A stretch of 64,000 bases of DNA, taken from positions 3,526,001 to 3,590,000 of the forward strand of contig NZ_CP024123.1 in assembly GCF_002736105.1 (NCBI RefSeq), in the 5' to 3' direction. Shown here piece by piece: positions 1 through 8,465 of the stretch (its first letter is position 1; every line of letters begins with the position of its first letter). This DNA comes from Solibacillus sp. R5-41 (GTDB taxonomy: Bacteria > Bacillota > Bacilli > Bacillales_A > Planococcaceae). The position numbers were made by a program, and so were the translations under genes. The notes beneath the pieces were generated by a model that was not told the DNA's origin, made no database searches, and saw only the letters and a list, made by a program, of their open reading frames with translations.

Positions 1-329
1 ATTTCTACCATTGGACAAGACATAGTCGTCGCTAAAAATGCAGTTACACCTTCACTTGCCAAATATTTAGCAATTTTTTCATAACTTTTTACGTCGCCAT
101 CCATAAAATCATATCCAACTGCACCATGTACATGGATATCAATCATTCCTGGAATAATATATCCTCGTTGCTGACAATCAATAATTTCTTCAGACCCTGC
201 TATCGATGGGTAATTGTCCATTGAACCAATGTTTGTAATCTTTTTATCTGTTATTTGTAAAAATCCATTTACTAAAATACGATCTTCCATCACAATATTT
301 GCATGAATGATGTATGTTATGTTATTCAT
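1..329 (-). CDS. nagA: N-acetylglucosamine-6-phosphate deacetylase, N-terminal part
   Basis: The gene runs off the left edge of the window; about 109 N-terminal residues are visible. NagA removes the acetyl group from GlcNAc-6-phosphate in the cytoplasm. The visible part has the amidohydrolase entry strand followed by PGMIDIHVHGA, whose HxH pair binds the catalytic metal, and then GVTAFLATTMSCP, typical of the NagA family. ATG at 329 is preceded by GAGGTGAATTG. It is last in a run of minus-strand sugar-transport genes, which hints that the operon handles an amino-sugar compound. A repeat element (367-620) lies between it and the DUF624 gene, so co-transcription is probable but not certain. 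Confidence 0.85.
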   Translation of the reverse strand, partial: MNNITYIIHANIVMEDRILVNGFLQITDKKITNIGSMDNYPSIAGSEEIIDCQQRGYIIPGMIDIHVHGAVGYDFMDGDVKSYEKIAKYLASEGVTAFLATTMSCPMVE

Positions 330-366
330 CAATTCACCTCTTCATCGGTTTAATGTGCTACCACTT

Positions 367-620
367 TTAACTTGCTTCAGCAGAAGTCCTCCACTTCTAA
401 ACGTGGGGAATGAATGCCAAGTATGGCCTTAATTCAGTGGGGGTTTAAACCCCGGCTGAATAGTGGAACTCTGGCTAAGAACGCCGCGTCCTGCGGCAAC
501 GCCTGAGTGACCAACGTCCTGTTGGCCCAAAGTCCCCTGCGGATGTCACAGATTTTTGAAGGAGTTTATCGAGCAAGCTCGAAAAAAATCTGGACGCAAT
601 TACGCCGATGCGTAATTGAT
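367..620 (+). mobile_element. Hairpin-rich repeat element, copy 1 (full length)
   Basis: This about 254-bp element has relatives at 3038-3230 and 25911-26166. It begins at TTAAC, followed by CTTCAGCAGAAG, and ends in GTAATTGAT. Between the ends lie consecutive hairpins: CCCAC/GTGGG, an ATTCAG/CTGAAT stem around GGGGTTTAAACCCC, GCCGC/GCGGC, CCAAC/GTTGG, CAGATTTTT/AAAAATCTG around CGAGCAAGCTCG, and AATTACGC/GCGTAATT. There is no terminal inverted repeat and no coding capacity. Unequal ends with subterminal hairpins suggest a non-autonomous relative of IS200/IS605-type elements; that is an inference. The orientation is opposite to copies 2 and 3. Confidence 0.8.
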
Positions 621-1244
621 TTGTTTTTCTGCCTCTGCCTTCTTTTTGAAAATATGCGACGACATCCAAGTTAAAAATAAAGCTGTTACACTTACACCGA
701 AAAACGGCATTAAGCCAGGCATCCAATTGAAAATAAAATAGAGTATCGTTAGGCCCATTATTGAACCAATCATTTGGAGTGGATACGCGATGCTAAACAA
801 TATCGACACGGCAAAGTAACGGAAATAAGGTAACTCATAGTGAGCGTAAATTTGAAATATGTTTAGTACCATTATGCCAAATATAATGCTGATCGTTACA
901 AATAATGTAAGAGAAATTAAACCCATCACACCTTGGAAAGTTGAAATGATTTGAAAATTAATCGTTAAAAAATAACCAACAGCAATTATCATAATCCCAA
1001 TTTTATTTGATTGAATAAACTCAGCTTTATATGTATGCCAGTATGTTTTTACAAGTTGTTTTAGACTTTCTTCACCTTGCAATCTTTTACGTAAAGTCGT
1101 AAACATAGCAACTGATGCTGGTGTTATTCCAAATAAAACAAGTCCAAGTAATGTTAAACCAATCCACATTAGCTGCAGTACAGCCAGTAATGTAATGAAT
1201 TCTACAGTCGAGTATAACTTCCCTTTCCATCCTTCAAATGTCAT
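600..1244 (-). CDS. DUF624 (YesL-like) membrane protein
   Basis: A membrane protein of 214 residues with about five hydrophobic segments, matching the DUF624/YesL family, which often sits beside LplABC-type sugar transporters and may assist them; the exact role is unknown. ATG at 1244 follows AAGGAGGCAAAGTAC. The last residues and the stop codon lie inside the right end of repeat copy 1 (the C-terminus reads INYASA), so the insertion has replaced or altered the original tail. It is separated from the binding-protein gene upstream by 155 bp containing a stable hairpin. Confidence 0.8.
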   Translation of the reverse strand: MTFEGWKGKLYSTVEFITLLAVLQLMWIGLTLLGLVLFGITPASVAMFTTLRKRLQGEESLKQLVKTYWHTYKAEFIQSNKIGIMIIAVGYFLTINFQIISTFQGVMGLISLTLFVTISIIFGIMVLNIFQIYAHYELPYFRYFAVSILFSIAYPLQMIGSIMGLTILYFIFNWMPGLMPFFGVSVTALFLTWMSSHIFKKKAEAEKQINYASA

Positions 1245-1271
1245 GTACTTTGCCTCCTTACAATAGAAATT

Positions 1272-1300
1272 ACATGCACGACTTTAATCGTCGTGCATGT
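1272..1300. promoter_or_regulatory. Intercistronic stem-loop
   Basis: A strong inverted repeat with arms ACATGCACGA and TCGTGCATGT lies between the binding-protein gene and the DUF624 gene. No T-run follows on the minus strand, so it is more likely an mRNA-stabilising or processing hairpin 3' of the highly expressed binding-protein message than a terminator. Confidence 0.6.
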
Positions 1301-1320
1301 TTCATTCACATTCCGTATTA

Positions 1321-1392
1321 ATTTAAATTACTTCAGCAGAAGTTTCCCACTTTTAATGATAAGCCATCAATTTACTTACTGATGGGAATTAT
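1321..1392 (+). repeat. Truncated derivative of the TTAAC/TTGAT repeat family
   Basis: Carries only the left-end signature of the repeat family (TTTAAA, then CTTCAGCAGAAG and TCCCAC) and afterwards diverges into a CCATCA/TGATGG hairpin close to the stop codon of the binding-protein gene. It appears to be a decayed or solo left end. Confidence 0.5.
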
Positions 1393-1399
1393 TTCTTTA

Positions 1400-3019
1400 T
1401 TATTTTGTACGGTCATATGCGCCTTGAGCGATTTCCATATAGTCTTCTAAGCCCATTTTTTCAATTGTTTTCTTGTAGTCATCCCACTTATCGAAACTTG
1501 TTTTTCCTGTAATAAAGCTTGCTGTACTTTCATCGATATACGTATTGATATCTGTTAAAATCGCTGACACTTTTTCAGATTCCTCTACAGTATAGTTCAG
1601 ACCTGGAATAATATCTTCGTCATTTAGTGCGAATGGTTTTACTTGCTCTGCATTTTTGACAGAGTTTTCTTTCGACTCTGCACCTTGGAAGAATTTCTGT
1701 GTAACGATACCTGGATAATAACCACCTGGCCATGTTAAGTATTCACTGATCGCTTGGTCCATGGTTTTACCTTCTGGGTTGTTCGTAATCGTTTCTAAGT
1801 ATTTGAAGTTTCCTTCAGCATCTTCTTCATACGTTACGCCTTCAAAGCCCATAAAGAACATTTTTGTTCCTTCGTCCCCATATAAGTGGTCAACCCAACG
1901 TACCATTGCTTCAGGATTTTTCGCTTTATCTGTAAGAACGAACATCCCTAAGTTTCCAAGACCATTTGACATCGCAGTATATTGACGATCACCATTAGGA
2001 CCTTCTAACACTTGCGCCCCTACATAGTTGTCTAATTTAAAGACCTCTTTCGGATCTATATCGCTTATCATACCGAAATTCCCTTTTGCTGCTTCAGCAG
2101 CAAAAGCTTGTATCTCTACGGTGAACACATCCTTATTAATTAAACCTTCACTATAAAGCTTATTTACATATTGAAGTAATTGCTTGTATTCATCAGTTGT
2201 TGGCACAAAACGGAATTCTTCTGTTCCTTCTTTAAAGTCTAAATTCGGATTCATTGTTCCTTGCTTATTTAATCCGAAAGAACCTTTTAGGGAATCCATT
2301 AGGTATTTTATACCATACCCTGTACCCCAACCTTGCTCGTCCTGTTTGCCGTTACCATTCGGGTCTTGTTCTTTAAATGCTTTCAACACTTCATATAATT
2401 CGTCCGTCGTTTCAGGTGTTTTTAAGCCTAACTTATCAAGCCATGCTTGGTTGATCCACGGCATTCCTAAATGAAGAGACTCAAATTCAGGGTCAAAAAT
2501 TGCTGGGAAGCCATAAATTTTGCCGTCCGCCATTGTCACACCTTGTTTAACACTCGGATATTTCTCTAATATTGCTTTAAAATTTGGTGCATATTGATCA
2601 ATATATTCATCTAGTGCTAAGAACACACCTTGTTCACCATATTTAATTAAATCTGTTTTTGGAAATGCAGATGCAAAGAAAAATTCTGGATAATCACCTG
2701 CAGCTAACATCAAGTTCCTTTTCTCTGCTAACGCCTCTGTTTGTACTGTTGTCCAATTAATATGAACGTTAGACATTTTCTCATATTCTTGCCAAAGCAT
2801 TAACTTATCCCAATCTTGCGAAGCTAAAAATTTCGCCCCAAAGCCATCCACTTCAATATTTTCCTTCACGATTGGCATGCCTGTTTCATTGACCTTTTCG
2901 GCATTGCTACTAGGCTCCTTTTCACTACTACTTTCTTTATCCGAGCATGCTCCTAAAATGCTTGCCGCTAACATCATACTTGCTACTGCACCATATACAC
3001 GTCTCTTTTTTACTGTCAT
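1400..3019 (-). CDS. Extracellular sugar-binding lipoprotein (LplA/family 1 type)
   Basis: About 539 residues. The signal peptide ends in the lipobox ILGAC, so the mature protein is lipid-anchored outside the membrane. The remainder resembles large LplA/YtcQ-type solute-binding proteins that deliver oligosaccharides to LplB/LplC permeases. ATG at 3019 was chosen because it is preceded by GGAGGAGAGATTATA and starts a proper signal sequence; the reading frame extends further upstream only into repeat copy 2 (3038-3230). The gene follows the two permease genes. No ATPase gene is present in the window, as usual for this family, which commonly shares an MsmX-type ATPase. The substrate is unknown. 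Confidence 0.88.
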   Translation of the reverse strand: MTVKKRRVYGAVASMMLAASILGACSDKESSSEKEPSSNAEKVNETGMPIVKENIEVDGFGAKFLASQDWDKLMLWQEYEKMSNVHINWTTVQTEALAEKRNLMLAAGDYPEFFFASAFPKTDLIKYGEQGVFLALDEYIDQYAPNFKAILEKYPSVKQGVTMADGKIYGFPAIFDPEFESLHLGMPWINQAWLDKLGLKTPETTDELYEVLKAFKEQDPNGNGKQDEQGWGTGYGIKYLMDSLKGSFGLNKQGTMNPNLDFKEGTEEFRFVPTTDEYKQLLQYVNKLYSEGLINKDVFTVEIQAFAAEAAKGNFGMISDIDPKEVFKLDNYVGAQVLEGPNGDRQYTAMSNGLGNLGMFVLTDKAKNPEAMVRWVDHLYGDEGTKMFFMGFEGVTYEEDAEGNFKYLETITNNPEGKTMDQAISEYLTWPGGYYPGIVTQKFFQGAESKENSVKNAEQVKPFALNDEDIIPGLNYTVEESEKVSAILTDINTYIDESTASFITGKTSFDKWDDYKKTIEKMGLEDYMEIAQGAYDRTK

Positions 3020-3037
3020 TATAATCTCTCCTCCTCT

Positions 3038-3230
3038 ATCAATTACGTCTCGGCGTAATTGCGTCCAGATTTTTTCGAGCTCGCTCGAAAAGCTTCCCTT
3101 AAAAATCTGTGACATCCGCCGGGGCTCTAACTTGATTCAGCCAGGGGGTGAACCCCCACTGAAAATAAATGCATAACTTAGCATCCTCCCCCATTTATAA
3201 AAGTAGGAGACTTTTGCTGAAGCAAGTTAA
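3038..3230 (-). mobile_element. Hairpin-rich repeat element, copy 2 (internally shortened)
   Basis: Same family as copies 1 and 3 with both ends preserved (TTAAC and GTAATTGAT, read on the minus strand) but lacking roughly 60 bp of the central GC-rich hairpins. It sits inside the operon: the TTAAC end includes the TAA stop of the LplC-like permease, and the other end stops just before the ribosome site of the binding-protein gene. It may therefore affect mRNA folding or the relative expression of the two genes. Confidence 0.8.
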
Positions 3231-4105
3231 CCTTTTAGTGAACCAATCATGACACCTTTTACAAAATATTTTTGTAAAAACGGATAAAGCATAAGCATTG
3301 GGAGGTTGGCTACAATTAAAACAGCATATTTCAAACCTTCAACGCTTAGTTTTTGCTCAAGTAAGCTTTCTGAAGTCGATTTGACCATATCGTCTACTTG
3401 CCCTTGAATTAAGATTTGTCTCAGAATAAGTTGGAGCGGAAATTTGCTTTGGTCTTGCAAGTAAATTAATGCTTGGAAATACGAGTTCCAATGTCCTACA
3501 GCATAAAATAGAACCATTACAGCCATAACTGGCATTGATAGAGGTAATACGACGCTCCACAAAATTCGGAAATTCCCGGCTCCATCAATCGTTGCAGATT
3601 CTTCTAGTTCATGCGGTATAGATTGGAAGAATGTACGCATAATAATAATGTTCCATACGGCAACCGCATTTGGAATAATCATTACCCAGAACGTATTAAT
3701 CATTCCTAAATCACGAATTAGTAAATAGGTTGGGATTAACCCTCCACTGAAAAACATCGTGAATACCATAAATGCCATAATAACGCCTTTTCCTTTTAAC
3801 TCTCTACGTGATAAAGGATAGGCTGCACAAATGGTCATAACAATGTTCAATATCGTACCGAAAAATGTGTATTTTAAGGTATTAATAAAACCGTTAATAA
3901 TGTCTTCGTTTTGGAACACTTTTTCATATGCACCAACAGTAAATTCTTTTGGCCATAACCACATTTCGCCTGAAATTACATACTCCGGATTACTAAATGA
4001 TGCACTTAATACGAACAACAACGGATAAAGTACGACAAGTGTAACAATTGCTAAGAAAATATAATTAAACACTGTAAATGCTCGATCGCCTCTTGTTTCT
4101 CTCAC
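3227..4105 (-). CDS. ABC sugar transporter permease (LplC type)
   Basis: About 292 residues with six membrane segments and the EAA loop ELEESATIDGAGNF, the cytoplasmic contact for the ATPase. Family: carbohydrate ABC permease, LplC/YtcP branch. The frame is open to 4138 (ATG), but a GTG at 4105 is preferred because AAGGGGTGG lies just upstream and the product then starts at the usual MRETRGDRAF. The start lies 13 bp after the stop of the LplB-like gene. The TAA stop coincides with the TTAAC end of repeat copy 2. Confidence 0.87.
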   Translation of the reverse strand: MRETRGDRAFTVFNYIFLAIVTLVVLYPLLFVLSASFSNPEYVISGEMWLWPKEFTVGAYEKVFQNEDIINGFINTLKYTFFGTILNIVMTICAAYPLSRRELKGKGVIMAFMVFTMFFSGGLIPTYLLIRDLGMINTFWVMIIPNAVAVWNIIIMRTFFQSIPHELEESATIDGAGNFRILWSVVLPLSMPVMAVMVLFYAVGHWNSYFQALIYLQDQSKFPLQLILRQILIQGQVDDMVKSTSESLLEQKLSVEGLKYAVLIVANLPMLMLYPFLQKYFVKGVMIGSLKG

Positions 4106-4118
4106 ATTCACCACCCCT

Positions 4119-5111
4119 TTACCATAAACTTGTGTCACTCACTTTTTTAGCTATCTTATTTACCATAATGAGAAGGATAAAGTTTATGATTGAGTTAAAT
4201 AAGCCTACAGCCGCTGAAAAGCTGTACTGAGCTTCTAAAATCCCACTGCGATAAACAAATGTCGAAATAACGTCTGATGTCGACAAGTTCAAATCATTTT
4301 GCATTAAAAATACCTTTTCAAAACCTACCGCCATAACTGAACCCATATTTAAAATGAATAAAATGACAATTGTTGGCATAATCGCAGGTATATTAATATG
4401 AATGATACGTTTGAATTTGGAAGCACCATCAATCATTGCCGCTTCGTGCTGTGCTGGGTCAACTGCTGCTAATGCGGCAATGTAAATAATCGAACTCCAG
4501 CCCATTGTTTGCCATACGTCTGATAATACATAAATCGATTTAAACCATGACGGCTCTGTAATAAAGTCAATCGGTGTACCACCAAATAACATAATCACTT
4601 GGTTAATCATTCCATCTGATTTTAAGAACAATAGCAACATACCAACTACTACTACTGTTGATAAAAAGTGCGGTGCATAGATCACCGTCTGTACAAACTT
4701 TTTATAACGTAAACTTTTTACTTCATTTAATAATAAAGCAATAATAATTGGTACAGGGAATGCTACAAGTAACGTAAATACACCGATACCAATTGTATTT
4801 TTAATTAATCTCCAGAAATAATAACTATCATAGAAACGTTCAAAGTGCTTTAAACCTACCCATGGGCTATCAGCAATTCCTTTTGTTGCGATAAAATCTT
4901 TGAAAGCGATTTGCAAACCGTAAAGTGGATAGTAATGAAACACTACAAAGTAAAGAATGACAGGAACTAACAATAAATAGAGCTCCCAATTTTTCCTAAG
5001 GGCTTTTTTCCACTCTGCCCAGTGATTCTTCTTTTCTCTTTGCTTTTTATTGGAGATTTTTCTTTCCTTTGAAGAGCTTTTTTCCAAAGTTGGTTTATTC
5101 GCAAGCGTCAT
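4119..5111 (-). CDS. ABC sugar transporter permease (LplB type)
   Basis: 330 residues. A basic N-terminal tail of about 40 residues precedes six membrane segments. The EAA loop is QHEAAMIDGASKFKRI. This is the LplB partner of the LplC-like permease encoded downstream; together they form the channel of an oligosaccharide importer. ATG at 5111 follows GGAGGTGTAAGT. The gene starts 15 bp after the oxidoreductase stop, which supports one operon. Confidence 0.88.
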   Translation of the reverse strand: MTLANKPTLEKSSSKERKISNKKQREKKNHWAEWKKALRKNWELYLLLVPVILYFVVFHYYPLYGLQIAFKDFIATKGIADSPWVGLKHFERFYDSYYFWRLIKNTIGIGVFTLLVAFPVPIIIALLLNEVKSLRYKKFVQTVIYAPHFLSTVVVVGMLLLFLKSDGMINQVIMLFGGTPIDFITEPSWFKSIYVLSDVWQTMGWSSIIYIAALAAVDPAQHEAAMIDGASKFKRIIHINIPAIMPTIVILFILNMGSVMAVGFEKVFLMQNDLNLSTSDVISTFVYRSGILEAQYSFSAAVGLFNSIINFILLIMVNKIAKKVSDTSLW

Positions 5112-5126
5112 ACTTACACCTCCTAT

Positions 5127-6281
5127 TTATTTATGTGAAAGAATAGTAGACTCTTGAGAAATTTCAACAACTTTCCCTCCACTACGGAGTGATTCTGTTG
5201 CCGCACAACCAACTGCAACACTCATACGACCTGCAAATGGAGTAGTTAATGGCTCTTTATTGTAAAGAATTAGCTCCACAAAGTCTTGGGCAATTTTAGG
5301 GTCTGCCCCGCCATGACTTCCATCCTCTGGTTTCATTTCATATACAACATCGCTTAACTCTTCCCAAGAATTTGATTTGCGTGTTTTTAAGTAAATTTTA
5401 TTGTTGACATCATCATTTTCAATACGACCTTTTGTACCTATAAATGTATAGTTTCTCGAATAATCTGGAGTGAAGTGACATTGTAAATAAGAAGCTTTAA
5501 TACCGCCCTCTAGCTCCATAATAAGCATGTTATTATCTTCTACATCAATTTCTTCACGGAATGCACATTCTGTAAAAGTATGAGGAACGTATTCTGGACA
5601 TGTTTTCTTTTGGTCGCAAGTTGGGCATGTTAACGTATTTGGTTTGTCACCACCGTAATAATCTAAGCTACCAAATGCAGAAACTTTTGTCGTATACTTA
5701 CCAGAAAGCCAATGAATAACATCTAAATCATGTGACCCCTTTTGTAGTAAAAGAGATGTCGTATTTTTTGAGTTACCATGCCAATCATGATAGTAGAAGT
5801 ATCCGCCAAAGCCTACGAAGTGACGTACCCATACAGCTTTTAAATCCCCGATAGCACCTGAATCGATTAAGCCTTTCATCGTTTGATACATGCTCATATA
5901 GCGCATATTGAAACCGACCATTAAATGCTTACCAGAGCTCTTCCAAGCATCTAGAATTCTATCACAGCCCTCTACTGTAATAGCTAAAGGCTTTTCAGCA
6001 TAAACGTGCTTACCTGCTTCTAAACACGCAATAATATGTTCTTCGTGTAGGAAGTCTGGCGATAGAACAGCAATCGCATCAATATCGTCTCTCTTTAATA
6101 ATTCCTTATAATCCTTCGTTAAAAATAAAGGAGTATCGAATTTTTCCTGGAATTTATTCAATCGCTCTTGAGAAATATCTGCTAAAGCAACAACCTCTGA
6201 TTCTCCATCAGGCTTGTGCCAATAATGGGCTAATCCCCCTCTTAGTCCAGCCCCAATTACACCAATACGTACTTTCTTCAT
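5127..6281 (-). CDS. Gfo/Idh/MocA family oxidoreductase
   Basis: 384 residues, a cytoplasmic NAD(P)-dependent sugar dehydrogenase. The Rossmann motif is IGVIGAGLRGG; the conserved lysine motif is EKPLAIT at about residue 97; a substrate-side histidine lies in KGSHDLDVIHW. A cysteine cluster (CPTCDQKKTCPEY, with a further C at about 236) is present and may bind a metal. As first gene of the operon it probably oxidises or epimerises the imported sugar; which sugar cannot be read from the sequence. ATG at 6281 follows AAGGGGGAAAATCA. A candidate cre box lies 39 bp upstream. Confidence 0.87.
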   Translation of the reverse strand: MKKVRIGVIGAGLRGGLAHYWHKPDGESEVVALADISQERLNKFQEKFDTPLFLTKDYKELLKRDDIDAIAVLSPDFLHEEHIIACLEAGKHVYAEKPLAITVEGCDRILDAWKSSGKHLMVGFNMRYMSMYQTMKGLIDSGAIGDLKAVWVRHFVGFGGYFYYHDWHGNSKNTTSLLLQKGSHDLDVIHWLSGKYTTKVSAFGSLDYYGGDKPNTLTCPTCDQKKTCPEYVPHTFTECAFREEIDVEDNNMLIMELEGGIKASYLQCHFTPDYSRNYTFIGTKGRIENDDVNNKIYLKTRKSNSWEELSDVVYEMKPEDGSHGGADPKIAQDFVELILYNKEPLTTPFAGRMSVAVGCAATESLRSGGKVVEISQESTILSHK

Positions 6282-6319
6282 TGATTTTCCCCCTTTTAAT
6301 GCACATCACTATCGTTTAA

Positions 6320-6333
6320 AGTAAACGGTTACA
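6320..6333 (-). promoter_or_regulatory. Candidate cre (CcpA) operator
   Basis: On the minus strand the bases read TGTAACCGTTTACT, 13 of 14 matches to the cre consensus TGWAANCGNTNWCA. It lies just upstream of the first gene of the sugar operon, a sensible place for carbon catabolite control. A local LacI-family regulator could use a similar palindrome. Confidence 0.55.
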
Positions 6334-6965
6334 TATTAGAAACCGCTCATCATACCAGTAACATCACAACCACACATTAACACGTTGTAGGTACAAGTTA
6401 GGTTAAACATTTTAACGAATATTGTGAAAATTACGTTTTTATTACTATATAATTCCAACTCTAAGCATGTCAATAAAAAAAATACGTACATTTTGTAGGA
6501 AATATTCTACTTATCTCTTACTTTTTATAGTTATCCCATTATAAAATTCAATATTTAAAGTATTTCAATTGCAACTTGACCTATTCGTTTAAAAGTTTCA
6601 AAATTAACCATTAATTTTATAATTTTAATAGTTATTTTAATTTTCTCGGTCGTTGTTTCCTTTTTTGTACGGTAATAATTAGGAGGTTTGAGTTATGAAA
6701 TGACAAACAAATAAATGAGGAAAGTTGTTCGTGTTTGATCGTATGCAATGGTTCTTCATCTTAATCTTAGGTTGATTTCTATATCGTTTTATCATCCCCA
6801 ATTTTCGGTGTTGGTCTAAAATTTATAACATTCCAAGTAAATAAACCAATTCATATTACCTACTATCACCTGCTCAATTCACAAAAGAATCGAGTCATTT
6901 GTACTGAATGAAATCTATCTTTTAGCACACCTAATATATGGTATTTAAATTTAGTTCCGTGGCAC
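6334..6965. other. AT-rich intergenic region
   Basis: About 630 bp between the sugar operon and the abg operon. It should hold the promoter of the sugar operon. Apart from one possible broken small gene (6731-6844) no coding region or RNA could be recognised. Confidence 0.4.
6731..6844 (+). pseudogene. Possible broken small membrane-protein gene
   Basis: From the GTG at 6731 one frame reads MFDRMQWFFILILG, then a TGA at 6773, then continues 23 codons to a TAA at 6842. A single TGG-to-TGA change would explain it. It has a hydrophobic segment but no recognised family, so this could be chance. Confidence 0.2.
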
Positions 6966-7004
6966 AAAAAAAACGCAAGCAGCACGATAATCTCGTCCGC
7001 TTGC
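6966..7004 (-). terminator. Rho-independent terminator of the abg operon
   Basis: On the minus strand GCAAGC-GACGAGA pairs with TCGTGC-GCTTGC and is followed by a run of eight T. It lies 14 bp after the stop of the AbgB-like gene. Confidence 0.85.
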
Positions 7005-7017
7005 ATTTCCCCACTAA

Positions 7018-8460
7018 TCATCCATACATATTCGGTTGTACGTCTTTTGGTATCGGGTTGCGATATGCATTTTTTGTTTGTGCATCAAGTTCCTGTTTAG
7101 CTTGAGCAATATAGTCCTTATTAGTAAAGAGCTCCACTGCAGTAGCTGCGAGTACTTTTCCTGCATAAAGCATACCTTTATGGCCTAAACTTGTTTTTCC
7201 TTGTGACACAAGCTGCCATGTGTGAAGCGGTGTACCTAACACAAAACATGTTGTGAAAAATTGCGCAGTTGGTACAACCCAGCTAACATCTGCTACATCT
7301 GTAGAACCTGCCATCGCATCTTGGCTTTTTTCGTAAGGTAGTACTTCCTCGTAAAATGGCGAAGCCAGCTGTTCTAATTGTAATTGGTCTGCTTGTGTAC
7401 CTGCTAATCGCTTCATTTCTTCTTTTGCACTCATTAATTCTTGTTGCGTTATCGTACTCGTCATCTGCTTTGCATATGTTAGTTCTTCCTCACTATATTC
7501 AGGCAAACCAACATCATTGAGCTTATCAAAAATGATTTTATTAATCGTATCGTTTGGAATATAGTTTGAACAGGCTTTATCAAATTTAACAGTGACTTTT
7601 GTTTCTGTCATTAATGCAGCGCCCTCTGCAATTTTCAAAATACGCTTATAAATATCATCTACTTCAGCGATCGTTTTTGAACGGATTAAATACAATACTT
7701 CTGCTTGAGATTGTACGACATTGGGGGACATACCACCCGTATTCGTTACAGCATAATGAACCCTTGCTGTTGTCGGAATATGTTCACGTAAATAGTTCAC
7801 ACCTACGTTCATTAACTCCACAGCATCGAGAGCACTGCGTCCTAAATGTGGTGAATTCGCTGCATGGGCAGCAATACCTTCAAATTCAAAATATACTTGA
7901 TAATTTGCTAATGATGAAAAACTAAAGACGCCTGTAAAAGAATTGGGATGCCATGTTAAGGCAATATCTACATCATCAAATATGCCTTCACGTACCATAA
8001 ATGTTTTACCTGAGCCGCCTTCTTCTGCCGGGCAGCCATAATAACGGATTGTACCCTCAAACTCTCCTGCTGCAATTAAATCCTTTAACACAGCTACAGC
8101 AGCAATACCCGCTGTACCTAATAAGTTATGGCCACAACCATGTCCATTAGCACCTTCCACAATTGCTTCGCGAATAGGTGTTCCAGGTTTTTGGTTTAAT
8201 CCGGGTAACGCATCATACTCTCCTAAAATACCGATAACTGGACCTTCTGTACCGTAGCTCGCTACAAAGGCTGTAGGGAGTCCACCTACCCCTATTTCTA
8301 CTTTAAATCCAATTTTTTCAAGGTAGCCTGTCAGTAATTGCGCAGAGTCGTGCTCTTCAAAGCGTGTCTCTGCAATTCCCCAAATTTGATCCGCTAAAGT
8401 AATAATATCTTGTTCGTAATTGGTAAGTACTTCATTTATATTTTCAATTGTAGTGTTCAT
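7018..8460 (-). CDS. M20 family amidohydrolase, AbgB-like
   Basis: 480 residues, a zinc/manganese-dependent cytoplasmic amidohydrolase. Metal-binding stretches visible are NGHGCGHNLLGTAG (about residue 105) and PAEEGGSGKT (about 145). Its length and tail match the B subunit of p-aminobenzoyl-glutamate hydrolase, which cleaves this folate breakdown product together with AbgA. The ATG at 8460 has GAGGAG overlapping the stop region of the AbgA-like gene 5 bp upstream, so translation is coupled. Related enzymes split other N-acyl amino acids, so the substrate is inferred from the neighbours. Confidence 0.8.
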   Translation of the reverse strand: MNTTIENINEVLTNYEQDIITLADQIWGIAETRFEEHDSAQLLTGYLEKIGFKVEIGVGGLPTAFVASYGTEGPVIGILGEYDALPGLNQKPGTPIREAIVEGANGHGCGHNLLGTAGIAAVAVLKDLIAAGEFEGTIRYYGCPAEEGGSGKTFMVREGIFDDVDIALTWHPNSFTGVFSFSSLANYQVYFEFEGIAAHAANSPHLGRSALDAVELMNVGVNYLREHIPTTARVHYAVTNTGGMSPNVVQSQAEVLYLIRSKTIAEVDDIYKRILKIAEGAALMTETKVTVKFDKACSNYIPNDTINKIIFDKLNDVGLPEYSEEELTYAKQMTSTITQQELMSAKEEMKRLAGTQADQLQLEQLASPFYEEVLPYEKSQDAMAGSTDVADVSWVVPTAQFFTTCFVLGTPLHTWQLVSQGKTSLGHKGMLYAGKVLAATAVELFTNKDYIAQAKQELDAQTKNAYRNPIPKDVQPNMYG

Positions 8461-8465
8461 TTATA

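Noticed and set aside
475-726. 83-codon frame in repeat copy 1
   Set aside because: Crosses the hairpins of a non-coding repeat and the end of the DUF624 gene; its cysteine and arginine rich product is not protein-like.
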